Source of the DNA: an uncultured Lutibacter sp.
GTDB taxonomy: Bacteria > Bacteroidota > Bacteroidia > Flavobacteriales > Flavobacteriaceae
NCBI RefSeq assembly: GCF_947495725.1
Contig: NZ_CANLZZ010000004.1
Location: forward strand, 372,001 to 436,000
Reading direction: 5' to 3'
Length of the DNA stretch: 64,000 nt
The notes below the pieces were generated by a model that saw only the letters and a list, made by a program, of their open reading frames with translations, did no database searches and had not been told where the DNA came from. The translations under genes were made by a program, and so were the position numbers. This document shows, in pieces, positions 48,001-56,365 of the stretch. The first letter of the stretch is position 1; the number at the start of each line of letters is the position of its first letter.

Positions 48001-48065
48001 ATTAATGCTAAAAAAACTCCAAAAACGGAAAATTTCTTTAGAATTCGTGTAAAATGTTTTGTCAT
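45054..48065 (-). CDS. SusC/RagA-family TonB-dependent outer-membrane transporter
   Basis: This 1003-residue protein has a signal peptide ending near YAQQ, a CarboxypepD-regulatory-like domain (about 30-115, starting TVTGKITDE), the TonB box region DEVVVIGYG, the plug domain (RIRGVNS through GSRASNGVILVTTKKG) and a long beta-barrel ending in an aromatic strand (YTLGVKIQF). It imports oligosaccharides across the outer membrane with energy from TonB/ExbBD, in complex with SusD. The 422-base upstream region holds three spaced CTAGACA repeats, which are probably regulatory. Confidence 0.96.
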   Translation of the reverse strand: MTKHFTRILKKFSVFGVFLALMSVQQIYAQQTVTGKITDETNQGVPGANILKQGSNVGVTSDFDGNYSISASQGDVLVFSFVGYKTKSVTVGNNLNVNIQLEPDVASLDEVVVIGYGTAKKSDLAGAVSQVSAKSFEDQPMTRVEDALKGRASGVTVAGSGQPGSPIKVRIRGVNSITGDNNPLVVVDGVFGGDLRTINPNDIASMEILKDASALAIYGSRASNGVILVTTKKGRGGDAKISVDQFVTISSLAKSIDRLSSSQFAEAINLETPGSFTAAEIEALRANPNDWEDLTTQTGIVSNTQLSISGGDVKLNYFVSGNYIDQEGTIINTGYKRGAFRANLGAEINDKLNVNVNLYGSRDYTLNDQDAFNWNGGFLLKALTWDPTVAPQDANGDWIYRGEYANNGWNPMFELSQSVNELVSDRLNVTINASYAINDNLSYSLIASGTRNNANTESLKWARDPSLGVGSDFNSAGFRNFRQTTHQVSNVLNWKESFDKHNIDVTGVYEFQGARSTTNSYNANDVNVPGFYHTDNSASEFFANSGSESSIQSYLARVQYNFDNSFYLTGSIRVDESSKFKKGNRTGTFPSVAAAYSFNNSSFVEDSDVLSNLKFRAGWGQVGNENINAQAGITLTNDAGLYSFDGQSPVTGQTLTQIGNPDLKWETTTQLNVGLDYGFLNGKIRGAIDYYKKETEDLLLRRTVTGTLYSQFENVGRVENKGLDFSISADIINNDDFTWDATFNLSSLSNEVTELYDGLDQVQGNSQIIGGTQERTDIIKVGEPLGTFLGYTFLGTWKTSEAAAADAFGRVPGDPKFLRDSDGELVLGPIGNGLPSTTWGLNQTFTYKNFTLNVFINGASGFDVYNMTRGLLDGGTATVRNSVSLERLNAWTPTNETEIPRIGHVNLLNSTRWVEDGSYIRLNNVKLGYTFTELIRGVDRLEFYASGQNLLLITDYKGYDPEVSTRANPYSSGTTNGADVGTGLDVGSYPNPRTYTLGVKIQF

Positions 48066-48246
48066 AATTAAGTTTGAATTTAGTTAATAATAAAAGTGTC
48101 TGCTTAATAATAAGGTAATTTGTTTTTCAATTTGATAAAGAATCCTCAAAAAATTTTAAGATTAAGTATCTAATTCAGAATTACAAATAAATTAAAAGTT
48201 CGATATGCAATATAAGAGACATCTAAAAGAATTGTTAAAAAAATAC

Positions 48247-48285
48247 CTAGACAAATCCTAGACATGGATATTTTATATCTAGACA
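48247..48285. promoter_or_regulatory. Three direct CTAGACA repeats upstream of susC
   Basis: CTAGACA occurs at 48247-48253, 48258-48264 and 48279-48285. The start-to-start spacings are 11 and 21 bases, about one and two helical turns, so all three copies face the same side of the DNA. The outer two share CTAGACAAAT. They lie 182-220 bases upstream of the susC start. Confidence 0.6.
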
Positions 48286-48368
48286 AATTATGCACAAAAT
48301 AACGAAAAGCACACCTAAACACATAAAGCAGTGGACTTTATAAAGATTATAGCATTTCAACTGAATAG

Positions 48369-48386
48369 AAATTCATATATGAATTT
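48369..48386. promoter_or_regulatory. Perfect 18-bp palindrome between the oxidoreductase gene and susC
   Basis: AAATTCATATATGAATTT is a perfect palindrome about 100 bases beyond the oxidoreductase stop and 304 bases before susC. No T run follows, so an operator is more likely than a terminator. Its half-site ATATGAA also occurs in the inverted repeat next to the IclR gene. Confidence 0.45.
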
Positions 48387-48487
48387 AGCTAAAAAAAAAT
48401 AACAAAATTAACATACTCCTATACAAAAACAGCTTATATTTAAATAAAAAGGAAACATAACCGCATAAAAAAACTAATTTATTCTTT

Positions 48488-49561
48488 TTAAATATTATAA
48501 TTTGGTTGAACTCCTCCTTCATTATTAGATTCATAAGCGGCTTCAACAATTGCCATTGAATGCACAACATCTTCTACACTTGTTGGCAGTTCATCAGTAG
48601 AACCTTCAACAAAACGCATTAACGAAGCCATTGTTCCAACAAAAGCATCTGGGAACCAAGAACCTTCTAATTCTACCTCAACCCATTTTGGATCTTTTCC
48701 TTCTTCAACAATACAATATTGGAACAAGTCTGGTTTACCGTTTGGATAATCTAACAACAATCCAATTCTTGCTTTAATTGCTCCTTTTGTTCCTTCCCAT
48801 TTCACAAAACTTTCTTGGTTTTTCTCTCCAAAATTATGATCGTGGTTGGTATTGATAATCGCTCTCATACTATCACTATAATCCATAATAGTTGTTGTAC
48901 GTGTAGAGGACATAGGTTTTGCAGGATGCTTCAATGTTTTAGAATACACTTTTCCTGGATTTCCTAAAAACGAACGAATTAAATCTATATAATGAATACT
49001 ATGTTGTTGAATTTCTAAACGTGGATGATTTACCACATTCGGAAAATACTCCCAAGGTGTGTATAAACACAAACGGACTTCAAAATCGTACAATTCACCT
49101 ATTAATCCTTGTTCAATTAAATACTTTGCAGCCATTACATAAGGTGCATAACGCATTTGGCAGTTAATTGCGGCTTTTAGTTTTTTTCTTCTGCAAACTT
49201 CTAAAATAGCCAATGTCTGCTCATAATCATCTCCCATTGGTTTTTGAATTAAAACCGCAGCTTCATCTGGCAACAATTCTAACGTTGCTACAAACTGATT
49301 TGGCATTAGTGTTAAATCAAAAACTGCATTTTCTGGCGCTGCAGCAACCATTTCTTCAACATTATTATACACATTTGGAATGTTAAATGATGCTGCTAAA
49401 TCTTCTGCTCTCTTTTTTGTTCTGTTAGTAATTCCTTCAACCACAAAACCAGCATTTTTATACGCTGGTAAATGTGCATCACGAACAATTCCTCCTGCTC
49501 CAATAATATAAATTGGACGTTTTTCTTTTGGTAATTCTGGTTTATATTTTAATTCCATCAT
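48488..49561 (-). CDS. Gfo/Idh/MocA-family NAD(P)-dependent oxidoreductase
   Basis: This 357-residue protein has an N-terminal Rossmann domain with the dinucleotide motif GAGGIVRDAHLPAY (about residues 21-34), the cofactor-site Lys in QKPMG in place of the usual EKP, and the HSIHYIDLIRSFLG catalytic-helix segment of the C-terminal domain. The family oxidises or reduces hydroxyls of sugars, inositols and sugar acids. No signal peptide is present. It is the last gene of the six-gene minus-strand operon: its ATG shares one base with the stop of the preceding gene (TAATG). It probably acts on the sugar or sugar acid handled by the operon. Confidence 0.9.
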   Translation of the reverse strand: MMELKYKPELPKEKRPIYIIGAGGIVRDAHLPAYKNAGFVVEGITNRTKKRAEDLAASFNIPNVYNNVEEMVAAAPENAVFDLTLMPNQFVATLELLPDEAAVLIQKPMGDDYEQTLAILEVCRRKKLKAAINCQMRYAPYVMAAKYLIEQGLIGELYDFEVRLCLYTPWEYFPNVVNHPRLEIQQHSIHYIDLIRSFLGNPGKVYSKTLKHPAKPMSSTRTTTIMDYSDSMRAIINTNHDHNFGEKNQESFVKWEGTKGAIKARIGLLLDYPNGKPDLFQYCIVEEGKDPKWVEVELEGSWFPDAFVGTMASLMRFVEGSTDELPTSVEDVVHSMAIVEAAYESNNEGGVQPNYNI

Positions 49562-50796
49562 TATATATTTTCGATACGATTTACTTCTTGTTGTGCTTTA
49601 TCTAAAATTGTTTTAATGTCTTCGGAAGTATTTATAACTTCTAAAACCAACTGATCTATAACATCAGCAATTTCAGACCAATTACTTTTTCTAGGAAGTG
49701 ATCGTGTTTTTTTATGTAACTCTTCTAATTTATGATAATAAGGCACTTCTCGATTTACATCAGCATCGTGCCAAGTAGATTTTCTACAACCAATTGCGCC
49801 TTCTAAAGTTAACAATTTATCGTTCGCTTCATTTACAGCAAATTTAATAAAGTCATAGGCTAAATCTTTGTGCTCACTTCCAGTACCAATTACATACATC
49901 CAATAAGCATTTAATGAAGTTCCTTCACCAGTTGGACCTGCTGGTACATTTGCTATATCTACTTTTCCTTTTACTTTTGAATCTTCTAAAAATTCGCACA
50001 TAGAAGCAAAACCAAACCAATTTACCATCATAGCTAAATTTCCATTAGCAAATGCTAAACCTGATTTTACTGAATCAAAATCTCGAGACTCTGGATGAAT
50101 CGCATTGGTATTTTTCAAAGCTTTTCTGTAGAATTCCATTCCTTCTATAGCAGCTTCAGAGTTTAATTTAATGTTTTTGTTTTCATCAAATAACTCTCCA
50201 TTTCTGGTCCATAATTGTAAACAGAAATCGAATACTGTATTGTGTCCATCAGGAAAAGCAGCGAATGTTGTACCGTATAAATTTTCTTCTGGTCTATTGA
50301 AAAATTCAGCAATTTCCATTAAATCATCCCAAGTTTTTGGAATTTCTAATTCTTTTCCAAATTGCTTCCTAAAATTCTCTCTTTCAGAAGTTGATTCAAA
50401 TAAATCTTTTCTATAAATTAAACATTCTGGACCATCGTGAAATGGTAATCCTACTGTTTTACCTTCAAACTCTTGTTTGTATAATAACGATCTAGACCAT
50501 CCATTTGGAAAATCTTGAGGTGCATCTTTTACTATATAAGAAGTTAAATCTTCTACAGAATTAGTTGCATTAGCTTCAGCAATCCAGTCTGTATTTATTA
50601 AAGAAACATCCCAAGTTCCATTTTTTAATCCTTCTTCTTTTAAAATAGTATCATACAAAGGATGCAAATCAAGAGGAATAGCTTCCAACTCTAATTTACA
50701 ACCAGTTTTTTCACAGAAAAGCTTCCATATTTTGTCTATTGAAGATTCAAAAGCATCAAATTTACGAACTGCTATTCTAAACTTGTTTGAACTCAT
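49561..50796 (-). CDS. Solute-binding-protein-like protein without signal peptide (copy 2)
   Basis: This 411-residue protein looks like a family 1 extracellular solute-binding protein (type II periplasmic fold). It has the CKLELEAIP opening strand, GLPFHDGPECLIYRKDLFE, PKTWDDLMEIAEFFN and a C-terminal helix ending LDKAQQEVNRI. It begins [19 protein letters not shown], with no hydrophobic export signal and no lipobox, and no earlier start would add one because the ATG overlaps the upstream stop (TAATG). No ABC permease or ATPase gene is near. It therefore appears to be cytosolic. A ligand carrier, sensor or enzyme subunit role is open; I would not call it a transporter component. Confidence 0.8.
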   Translation of the reverse strand: MSSNKFRIAVRKFDAFESSIDKIWKLFCEKTGCKLELEAIPLDLHPLYDTILKEEGLKNGTWDVSLINTDWIAEANATNSVEDLTSYIVKDAPQDFPNGWSRSLLYKQEFEGKTVGLPFHDGPECLIYRKDLFESTSERENFRKQFGKELEIPKTWDDLMEIAEFFNRPEENLYGTTFAAFPDGHNTVFDFCLQLWTRNGELFDENKNIKLNSEAAIEGMEFYRKALKNTNAIHPESRDFDSVKSGLAFANGNLAMMVNWFGFASMCEFLEDSKVKGKVDIANVPAGPTGEGTSLNAYWMYVIGTGSEHKDLAYDFIKFAVNEANDKLLTLEGAIGCRKSTWHDADVNREVPYYHKLEELHKKTRSLPRKSNWSEIADVIDQLVLEVINTSEDIKTILDKAQQEVNRIENI

Positions 50797-51941
50797 TAGC
50801 TTTCAATTAACTCTTTTACAATTGAATTTGTATGCTCTCCTAATATTGGAGAACCTAATGTTGAAGTTAAGTATTCTCCATCTATTTTAATTGGACAACG
50901 AGTAGTTTCGTATTCAAAACCATCACCCATTGTTACCTTCTGAATCATATCCAATACCTTAAATCCATCTTGAGCAAATAACGTATCCCAATCCATAATA
51001 TTTGCACACCAAATATCTGCAGGTTCTAAAATAGACAGCCATTTTTCAGTGGTATCTGTAGCTAAATGGTCTGCCAATGCTTTTTTAATTGCATCTCTTT
51101 CAGTAAACCAACTTGCAGGCTCTGGATAGTTTGTTAATTCATTACAACCTAACAATTCACCTAAAAAAGGAATTGCTCCCATTGCCAATGCTAAATACCC
51201 ATTTTGAGTTTTGTAAACACCATACGGCGCTCCTAAATAAGCGTGTGCACTATTCGATTTTGGACGAACAGTTGGTGCTCCACCATCGTGGTAAAAAGTT
51301 GTTATTGATTCAAATTGGAAATCTAATATAGACTCCAACATACTTACCGAAACTTTGCTTCCTTCACCAGTTTTAGCCTTTTTTAATAACGCAGCTAAAA
51401 TACCTTGCACCAAATGTGCTCCAGATAAAATATCTACAACGGCCAAACCAACAGGTGTTGGTCCGCTTCCATCAATACCATTTAACCAAGTTAAACCGGA
51501 TAATGATTGTACTAATAAATCTTGTCCTGGTTTTGATTTCCAAGGTCCTTCAGAACCATATCCTGAAATATCTCCGTAAACAATACTTGGATTTATTTTT
51601 TTGATAGTATCATAATCAAACCCTAAACGTTCAATAACTCCGGGTCTAAAATTATGAATTAACACATCTGCCTTTTCAACTAATTTTAAAACTCGTTGTT
51701 TATCTATTTCGTTTTTTAAATCGGCTTGAAAACTTTCTTTATTTCTATTAATTGCTCTAAAAACTGAAGATTCTCCGTTTAAAATAACATTTGAAACATA
51801 TAACTGACGACAAATATCTCCAGTTTCTGGTCGTTCAACTTTTATTACTCTTGCTCCTAAATCTGCCAATCTTAATGTTGCAGATGGTGCTGATAAAAAC
51901 TGACTTAAATCTATAATTAATATATCTTCTAATGGTTTCAT
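50796..51941 (-). CDS. Class III CoA-transferase (CaiB/BaiF family), copy 2
   Basis: This 381-residue protein has the family III layout, beginning [21 protein letters not shown], with the [10 protein letters not shown] motif at about residues 29-38. The catalytic Asp is at 170 in the AVVDILSG segment, matching Asp169 of formyl-CoA transferase. These enzymes move CoA between carboxylic acids through an aspartyl-CoA thioester. The substrate is not deducible. It follows its paralogue with a 4-base gap, and the next gene overlaps its stop by one base. The pair may form a heteromer, as in the two-subunit succinyl-CoA-dependent transferases SmtAB and BbsEF. Confidence 0.9.
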   Translation of the reverse strand: MKPLEDILIIDLSQFLSAPSATLRLADLGARVIKVERPETGDICRQLYVSNVILNGESSVFRAINRNKESFQADLKNEIDKQRVLKLVEKADVLIHNFRPGVIERLGFDYDTIKKINPSIVYGDISGYGSEGPWKSKPGQDLLVQSLSGLTWLNGIDGSGPTPVGLAVVDILSGAHLVQGILAALLKKAKTGEGSKVSVSMLESILDFQFESITTFYHDGGAPTVRPKSNSAHAYLGAPYGVYKTQNGYLALAMGAIPFLGELLGCNELTNYPEPASWFTERDAIKKALADHLATDTTEKWLSILEPADIWCANIMDWDTLFAQDGFKVLDMIQKVTMGDGFEYETTRCPIKIDGEYLTSTLGSPILGEHTNSIVKELIES

Positions 51942-51945
51942 TTTA

Positions 51946-53088
51946 CTATAGATTAAATTCTTTAATAATATCTTCTGTATGTTGACCTACTCTTGGAGCT
52001 GGTTTACTTGCAAACAATCTTTCATCATTTACTCTAATTGGACAACGAGTTGTGTGCACTTCTTCGCCAGAAAGTAATTGTAAACGCTGATCCATTTGAA
52101 GCACTTTGTACGCTTCGTGATCTAACAACTTTTTATAGTCGTAAACATCAGAACACCAAATTCCTGCAGGCTCTAATATTGCCAACCATTCATCCGTAGT
52201 TTTCTCAATAAGAAAAGAACGTAAAATATCCATAATCTCATCTCTTTTAGTAAACCAAGAATCAGAATCTGTATATACTGCTAAAGCATCACATTTTAAA
52301 ACTTCGCCTAAGGTTAACAATGAGCCCATTGCTAAAGAAATATAACCATCTTTAGTTTTATAAACTCCGTAAGGAGCACCCAAATATGCGTGTGCATTAC
52401 CTTGTTTTGCTCTTACTGGTTTTTGATTTCCATCATTCAAATATGTTGTAATTACTTCAAACTGAAAATCTAGTGTAGATTCTAACAAACTAACTTCAAC
52501 CAACGAACCTTTATTTGTTTTTTCTCTTTTTAACAAACTAGCTAAAATACCGTGTGCCAAATGTGTTCCCGTAATAATATCAGAAAGTGCAGCACCAACT
52601 GGTACTGGATCTTCATCCCTATCACCTGATAAATTTGCAAAACCAGACATTGATTGTACTAATAAATCTTGTCCAGGCTTTTTAGCCCAAGGACCTTCAG
52701 TTCCATAACCTGTAACTGTGGCATACACCATTTTTGGATTTATTTCTTGAACAGTATTGTAGTCTAATCCTATTTTATCCATAACTCCCGGACGGAAATT
52801 ATGCGTCATAACATCAGCTTGAGCAATTAACTTTTTAACACGTTCTAAATCTTCTGGATCTTTTAAATTGGCAGCATAAGAATCTTTATTTCTATTTGCA
52901 GTATGAAAAACCAAACTGCTACCATCCAAAAATAAATTCTTCAACGCAATTCCTCTTCCAGCTTCACCGCTACCTGGTCTTTCAATTTTTATAACTCTAG
53001 CTCCTAAATCTGCTAATTTTAATCCTGCGGAAGGACCAGCCATAAACTGTGCAAATTCTAAAACTAAAACACCTTCTAATGGTCGCAT
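51946..53088 (-). CDS. Class III CoA-transferase (CaiB/BaiF family), copy 1
   Basis: This 380-residue protein is a clear paralogue of the next gene in the operon. Both share [10 protein letters not shown](I/V)ERP, HNFRPGV, GYG(T/S)EGPW and [10 protein letters not shown], in register from end to end. The catalytic Asp is again at residue 170 (AALSDIITG). The two copies differ mainly in the residues after the first helix and in the C-terminal third, where acid-substrate contacts are expected. The gene starts 4 bases after the stop of the solute-binding-like gene, so coupled translation is likely. Confidence 0.9.
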   Translation of the reverse strand: MRPLEGVLVLEFAQFMAGPSAGLKLADLGARVIKIERPGSGEAGRGIALKNLFLDGSSLVFHTANRNKDSYAANLKDPEDLERVKKLIAQADVMTHNFRPGVMDKIGLDYNTVQEINPKMVYATVTGYGTEGPWAKKPGQDLLVQSMSGFANLSGDRDEDPVPVGAALSDIITGTHLAHGILASLLKREKTNKGSLVEVSLLESTLDFQFEVITTYLNDGNQKPVRAKQGNAHAYLGAPYGVYKTKDGYISLAMGSLLTLGEVLKCDALAVYTDSDSWFTKRDEIMDILRSFLIEKTTDEWLAILEPAGIWCSDVYDYKKLLDHEAYKVLQMDQRLQLLSGEEVHTTRCPIRVNDERLFASKPAPRVGQHTEDIIKEFNL

Positions 53089-53092
53089 ACTA

Positions 53093-54244
53093 TTAAATGT
53101 CTAATGATTTTATATATAACTCGTTTAATTTTGAAAGCAACGCTTTTTCATCTCCACCATTCATCATATACTCTCTAATTGGTGCTCCAGCTCTATCTTG
53201 AAAATACATATGCCCGTTGTAACGAGGACGTAAAAATGACCTGTCCAAACCAGGTAATGTGTTTTTAAAGAAGTTCGCAGTTAAATTGTTTGTATGCTCA
53301 TCTAACCAAGCTTTTCTGTGACCTGGTTGTCCTCCATTATCAAAAAATACAGTTTTCTGACATTCTTCAGAACCAACATACTCAACATATTTCATTACAG
53401 TTTCTAATTCTTTAGTTTCTGCTGAAACTGCTAAACCTGTTCCTCCTAATGTTGAAATTGCTCCTACTCCATTAATTTCTACCATATCGTGGAAATGCAA
53501 TAATTTACGTGCATATCCATTTCTACTATAGTTTGTGTATCCGTATGCCCAAGGACAATATGCATATTTATCCGTTTGTGTCATAGCTTCATAGATTTTA
53601 ATTGGGTTCCAATCAAAAATTTGAGGATCCATTTCTACAGCTAATTCACGTAACATTTTTAATGCTTGAATACCAATTTCTTCACTTACAACGTGCTCTT
53701 TTGAAGTACAAACTTCTTCGCCTAAATTACAACACATCATATAAAAATTCATTAATGTATCTTGTGGAATTCCGGGCATAATTACCAATCCTTTTTTAGC
53801 AAGTGCTAATAAATCATCGTACGTTTTAGGTAATTCTAAACCATTTTCTTCAAGAATATCAGGACGACTTGAAGCTACAGGAGTAGCCGCATCAACTGCC
53901 AACGCCCATTGATGTCCGTTTGAAGAATAACTCTCGTGAGAACGCCCCACAGAATTATCTGCTAAATCTTGCATAAATTCTGTAGGAAGATATTCATCAA
54001 GAGGTAAAATCACTTTTGTTTTTCCGGCAAAACCTGCCCATGGATGATCGATAATTAATAAATCATATCTTTTTGCTAATTCATTAATTGGTTCATCTGC
54101 AAATGCTTGCAACGATCTTTTTTCCCAAGTAATTTCAACATTAGGATTTAATTCTGAAAAACGCTGTGCAGTTGCAACCATTGATGTAAAACCTCTACTA
54201 TGATTCCAAGTAATTCCTTTTAATTGTATTGTTTTTGTACTCAT
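53093..54244 (-). CDS. Solute-binding-protein-like protein without signal peptide (copy 1)
   Basis: An ATG at 54244 ([18 protein letters not shown]) is preferred over an in-frame GTG at 54292, because the GTG form would overlap the preceding permease gene and adds only a Lys-rich stretch. The 383-residue protein has the family 1 solute-binding-protein fold: [45 protein letters not shown] and a late [16 protein letters not shown] segment. It lacks any export signal or lipobox and has no ABC partners nearby. It is only distantly similar to copy 2 but has the same fold and the same lack of a signal, and the two flank the CoA-transferase pair. Confidence 0.8.
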   Translation of the reverse strand: MSTKTIQLKGITWNHSRGFTSMVATAQRFSELNPNVEITWEKRSLQAFADEPINELAKRYDLLIIDHPWAGFAGKTKVILPLDEYLPTEFMQDLADNSVGRSHESYSSNGHQWALAVDAATPVASSRPDILEENGLELPKTYDDLLALAKKGLVIMPGIPQDTLMNFYMMCCNLGEEVCTSKEHVVSEEIGIQALKMLRELAVEMDPQIFDWNPIKIYEAMTQTDKYAYCPWAYGYTNYSRNGYARKLLHFHDMVEINGVGAISTLGGTGLAVSAETKELETVMKYVEYVGSEECQKTVFFDNGGQPGHRKAWLDEHTNNLTANFFKNTLPGLDRSFLRPRYNGHMYFQDRAGAPIREYMMNGGDEKALLSKLNELYIKSLDI

Positions 54245-54266
54245 TTTTATTTCTTTCAATATTTTT

Positions 54267-55337
54267 TTAATGTCCTCCAATATTTCCTTCACCTAGCATA
54301 GTTCCGTATGCCATAACAACAAACGATGTTATTAAAACAACTAAAGCTAAAATTAAAATTGTATTCGTTTTTTTTGTCACCTGTGTCCATTCTTTCATTA
54401 TAATACCAACTATATAGCTAAAGAATATTAACATAGACATATGAATTACCCAACTTGCAAAGCCGAAATCACCCATATTAGTATGCCCTATTCCATAAAA
54501 GAAAAACTGACCATACCATAATGCTCCAGTTAAAATAGACATTCCAACATTTAAGGAATAAGCGCTAACACCAATTCCTTTAACATCAACTAATTGCTTT
54601 AATGTTCCTCTTTTAAGACCAACAATTGTAAACCATATTAAGTTGGTTATAAAAGCTCCACCTGTTGATAATATTAACTTTGCATTACCCTGAAATTGTC
54701 CTGCTCCATTAGCGTCAGCTATTGCAGAAAGTGGCTCACCTACTTCAAGAGAAATACCAAACACCGCAGATAAAACACCCGCAATTAAGGTTAATGTTAA
54801 TCCCTTTTTCATATTAAACGTTAATGGCTCGGCACCATTAACTTTTAACCCTTTTAAATCGTTCTCTTTTTTATAACCGGCTACACCGCAAATTACAATT
54901 CCAATAAGGGCAAAAAACATTCCTAAGAACACAATATTTCCTCCTGGTGCATCAAATTTTTCAACTAACTCACCATGCATTAACAAAGGAACAATTGTCC
55001 CTAAAATTGCAGATATCCCAATTGAAATAGTATAAGTTAATGAATAACCAATATGTCTAATTGCCAATCCAAAACACATACCTCCAAATCCATAAATAGA
55101 CCCTAATAATGTTGCATTTATTAGAACCGAAGTATCAGCCTTTGCAAAAACATCCATTAAATTTGGTACGGTTAAAAACCCTATGATAAATGGAAAAATA
55201 AACCAAGCAAATGACGCTTGTAATAACCAATAGGTATCCCAAGACCATTTTTTTACTTTTTGAAGTGGTAAATAACAAGTTGATGCCGCAACACCTCCTA
55301 CTGCATGAATTATAGTTCCCAATAACGGATTAGCCAT
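54267..55337 (-). CDS. RhaT-like sugar/proton symporter
   Basis: This 356-residue protein has ten hydrophobic segments and resembles the L-rhamnose/proton symporter RhaT of the drug/metabolite superfamily. Features include IIHAVGGVAASTCYLPLQKVKKWSWDTYWLLQ, typical of the RhaT N-terminus, and the GSIYGFGGMCFGLAIRHIGYSL segment. It is the first gene of the minus-strand operon and probably brings in the monosaccharide or deoxysugar used by the downstream enzymes. It is divergent from the IclR gene, with 100 bases between them. The exact sugar is not shown by the sequence. Confidence 0.87.
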   Translation of the reverse strand: MANPLLGTIIHAVGGVAASTCYLPLQKVKKWSWDTYWLLQASFAWFIFPFIIGFLTVPNLMDVFAKADTSVLINATLLGSIYGFGGMCFGLAIRHIGYSLTYTISIGISAILGTIVPLLMHGELVEKFDAPGGNIVFLGMFFALIGIVICGVAGYKKENDLKGLKVNGAEPLTFNMKKGLTLTLIAGVLSAVFGISLEVGEPLSAIADANGAGQFQGNAKLILSTGGAFITNLIWFTIVGLKRGTLKQLVDVKGIGVSAYSLNVGMSILTGALWYGQFFFYGIGHTNMGDFGFASWVIHMSMLIFFSYIVGIIMKEWTQVTKKTNTILILALVVLITSFVVMAYGTMLGEGNIGGH

Positions 55338-55352
55338 ATTAATTTATTTTAA

Positions 55353-55387
55353 ATTTCATATGCAAAAATATATTTTATATATGAAAT
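55353..55387. promoter_or_regulatory. Inverted repeat between the RhaT-like and IclR genes, candidate IclR operator
   Basis: Perfect 9-bp arms, ATTTCATAT and ATATGAAAT, flank a 17-base spacer that itself contains the palindrome AAAATATATTTT. It lies 16-50 bases upstream of the RhaT-like start and just upstream of the -7 element of the IclR gene, so it could control both directions. Confidence 0.55.
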
Positions 55388-55411
55388 ACGCAAGAAACTA
55401 ATTTCTTTTAT

Positions 55412-55419
55412 TAAATTTG
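55412..55419 (+). promoter_or_regulatory. Candidate -7 promoter element for the IclR gene
   Basis: TAAATTTG is an exact TAnnTTTG match, 18 bases before the ATG at 55438. No clear -33 TTTG is seen, as is common at activated or regulated promoters. Confidence 0.45.
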
Positions 55420-55437
55420 TAATCTTAAACCTAAAAA

Positions 55438-56208
55438 ATGGCTGAAAATAATCCAACTAAATATAATGCTCCAGCTCTTGATAAAGGGCTTGATATTATT
55501 GAATTACTTTCGCAAGAAGGCATTCCGTTATCGCAAGCTGAAATTGCACAAGGAATTAATAAAACTCCAAGTGAAATTTACAGAATGCTGGTTTGTCTTG
55601 AAGAAAGAGGTTACTTAATAAGAGGAGCAAATGCTGGAAAATATAGATTATCACTAAAAATGTATAGCTTATCTCACAGACATACACCTTTTGATGAATT
55701 AAAACGAGTTGCTTACTATCCTATGCAGGCTTTATCAGAAAAAATAAAAGAGTCATGTCATTTAAGTATAATCGACAATAATCAGCTACTTATAATTGGA
55801 CAAATGAGAAGTCCAAGTGCAGTTTCCTTATCTATTGAAGAAGGAACTCATTTCCCATTATCCAAAACAACTTCGGGTAAAGTATTGCTTTCTATGTATT
55901 CGGACAAAAGAAGACTCGATATTTTATCAAGAGATGAGTTCTATACTACTTGGAGCAAAACAAAACAAACAGAATTATTAAATAATGTAGCCCAAGCACA
56001 AAAAGATGGTTACTTTTTTTCAAATAGTAAATTAACTAGTGGTGTTACAGATATTGCTGTGCCAATTGGTGAAAATGATTCAGAATTAAGTGCCGTTCTT
56101 GCAATATCTGTTTTTACTTCAAATTTAGAAGAACATAAAAATTTAGATAGTATTTTAAAACAACTTAAAAGTACACAGCAAGAAATTAATCAATTTATTT
56201 GCGGATAA
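55438..56208 (+). CDS. IclR-family transcriptional regulator
   Basis: This 256-residue protein has an N-terminal winged helix-turn-helix (about residues 15-75, ALDKGLDIIELLSQE through EIYRMLVCLEERGYL) and a C-terminal IclR effector domain (about 85-250) with LPLSKTTSGKVLLS-type and SGVTDIAVPIG segments. The family senses small metabolites and often controls divergent catabolic genes. It lies between the minus-strand RhaT/CoA-transferase operon and the plus-strand MFS/GH operon, which makes it the likely local regulator. The inverted repeat at 55353-55387 is a candidate site. Confidence 0.93.
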   Translation: MAENNPTKYNAPALDKGLDIIELLSQEGIPLSQAEIAQGINKTPSEIYRMLVCLEERGYLIRGANAGKYRLSLKMYSLSHRHTPFDELKRVAYYPMQALSEKIKESCHLSIIDNNQLLIIGQMRSPSAVSLSIEEGTHFPLSKTTSGKVLLSMYSDKRRLDILSRDEFYTTWSKTKQTELLNNVAQAQKDGYFFSNSKLTSGVTDIAVPIGENDSELSAVLAISVFTSNLEEHKNLDSILKQLKSTQQEINQFICG

Positions 56209-56365
56209 ACATTATTTGTAATCTAAGCCTAATTTAATACCGTAAACTAACTTTCAACTATAATATTGAGTAAATTAGACAAATGTTCAGTTATTGTCTA
56301 GAACAATTTAATACATAATTCATATTTAAATAATACTTTTACCTATAAATTAGATATAAAGTAAT
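56209..56365. promoter_or_regulatory. Upstream region of the MFS/GH operon, with CTAGACAA motifs
   Basis: This stretch holds TTAGACAAAT at 56275-56284 and CTAGACAA in reverse orientation at 56294-56301, so the two sites face each other. The same motif is repeated upstream of susC. A near-consensus -7 element, TACTTTTA, is at 56334-56341, and the half-site ATTCATAT is at 56318-56325. Confidence 0.55.

Larger units (their letters stand above)
48066..48487. other. Upstream region of susC, with repeat motifs
   Basis: This 422-base AT-rich stretch has no credible gene. It must carry the susC promoter, although I find no exact TAnnTTTG on the minus strand. It contains three direct copies of CTAGACA (48247-48285) and an 18-bp palindrome (48369-48386). 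Confidence 0.6.

Noticed and set aside
48385..48570. Minus-strand open frame of 61 codons downstream of the oxidoreductase
   Set aside because: It overlaps the oxidoreductase 3' end in another frame and is mostly Leu/Phe/Lys from AT-rich DNA.
49561..54244. Calling the two solute-binding-like proteins components of an ABC importer
   Set aside because: Neither has a signal peptide or lipobox, and no ABC permease or ATPase gene is in the operon. The only ABC permease in the window is of DppC type, 30 kb away and unrelated.
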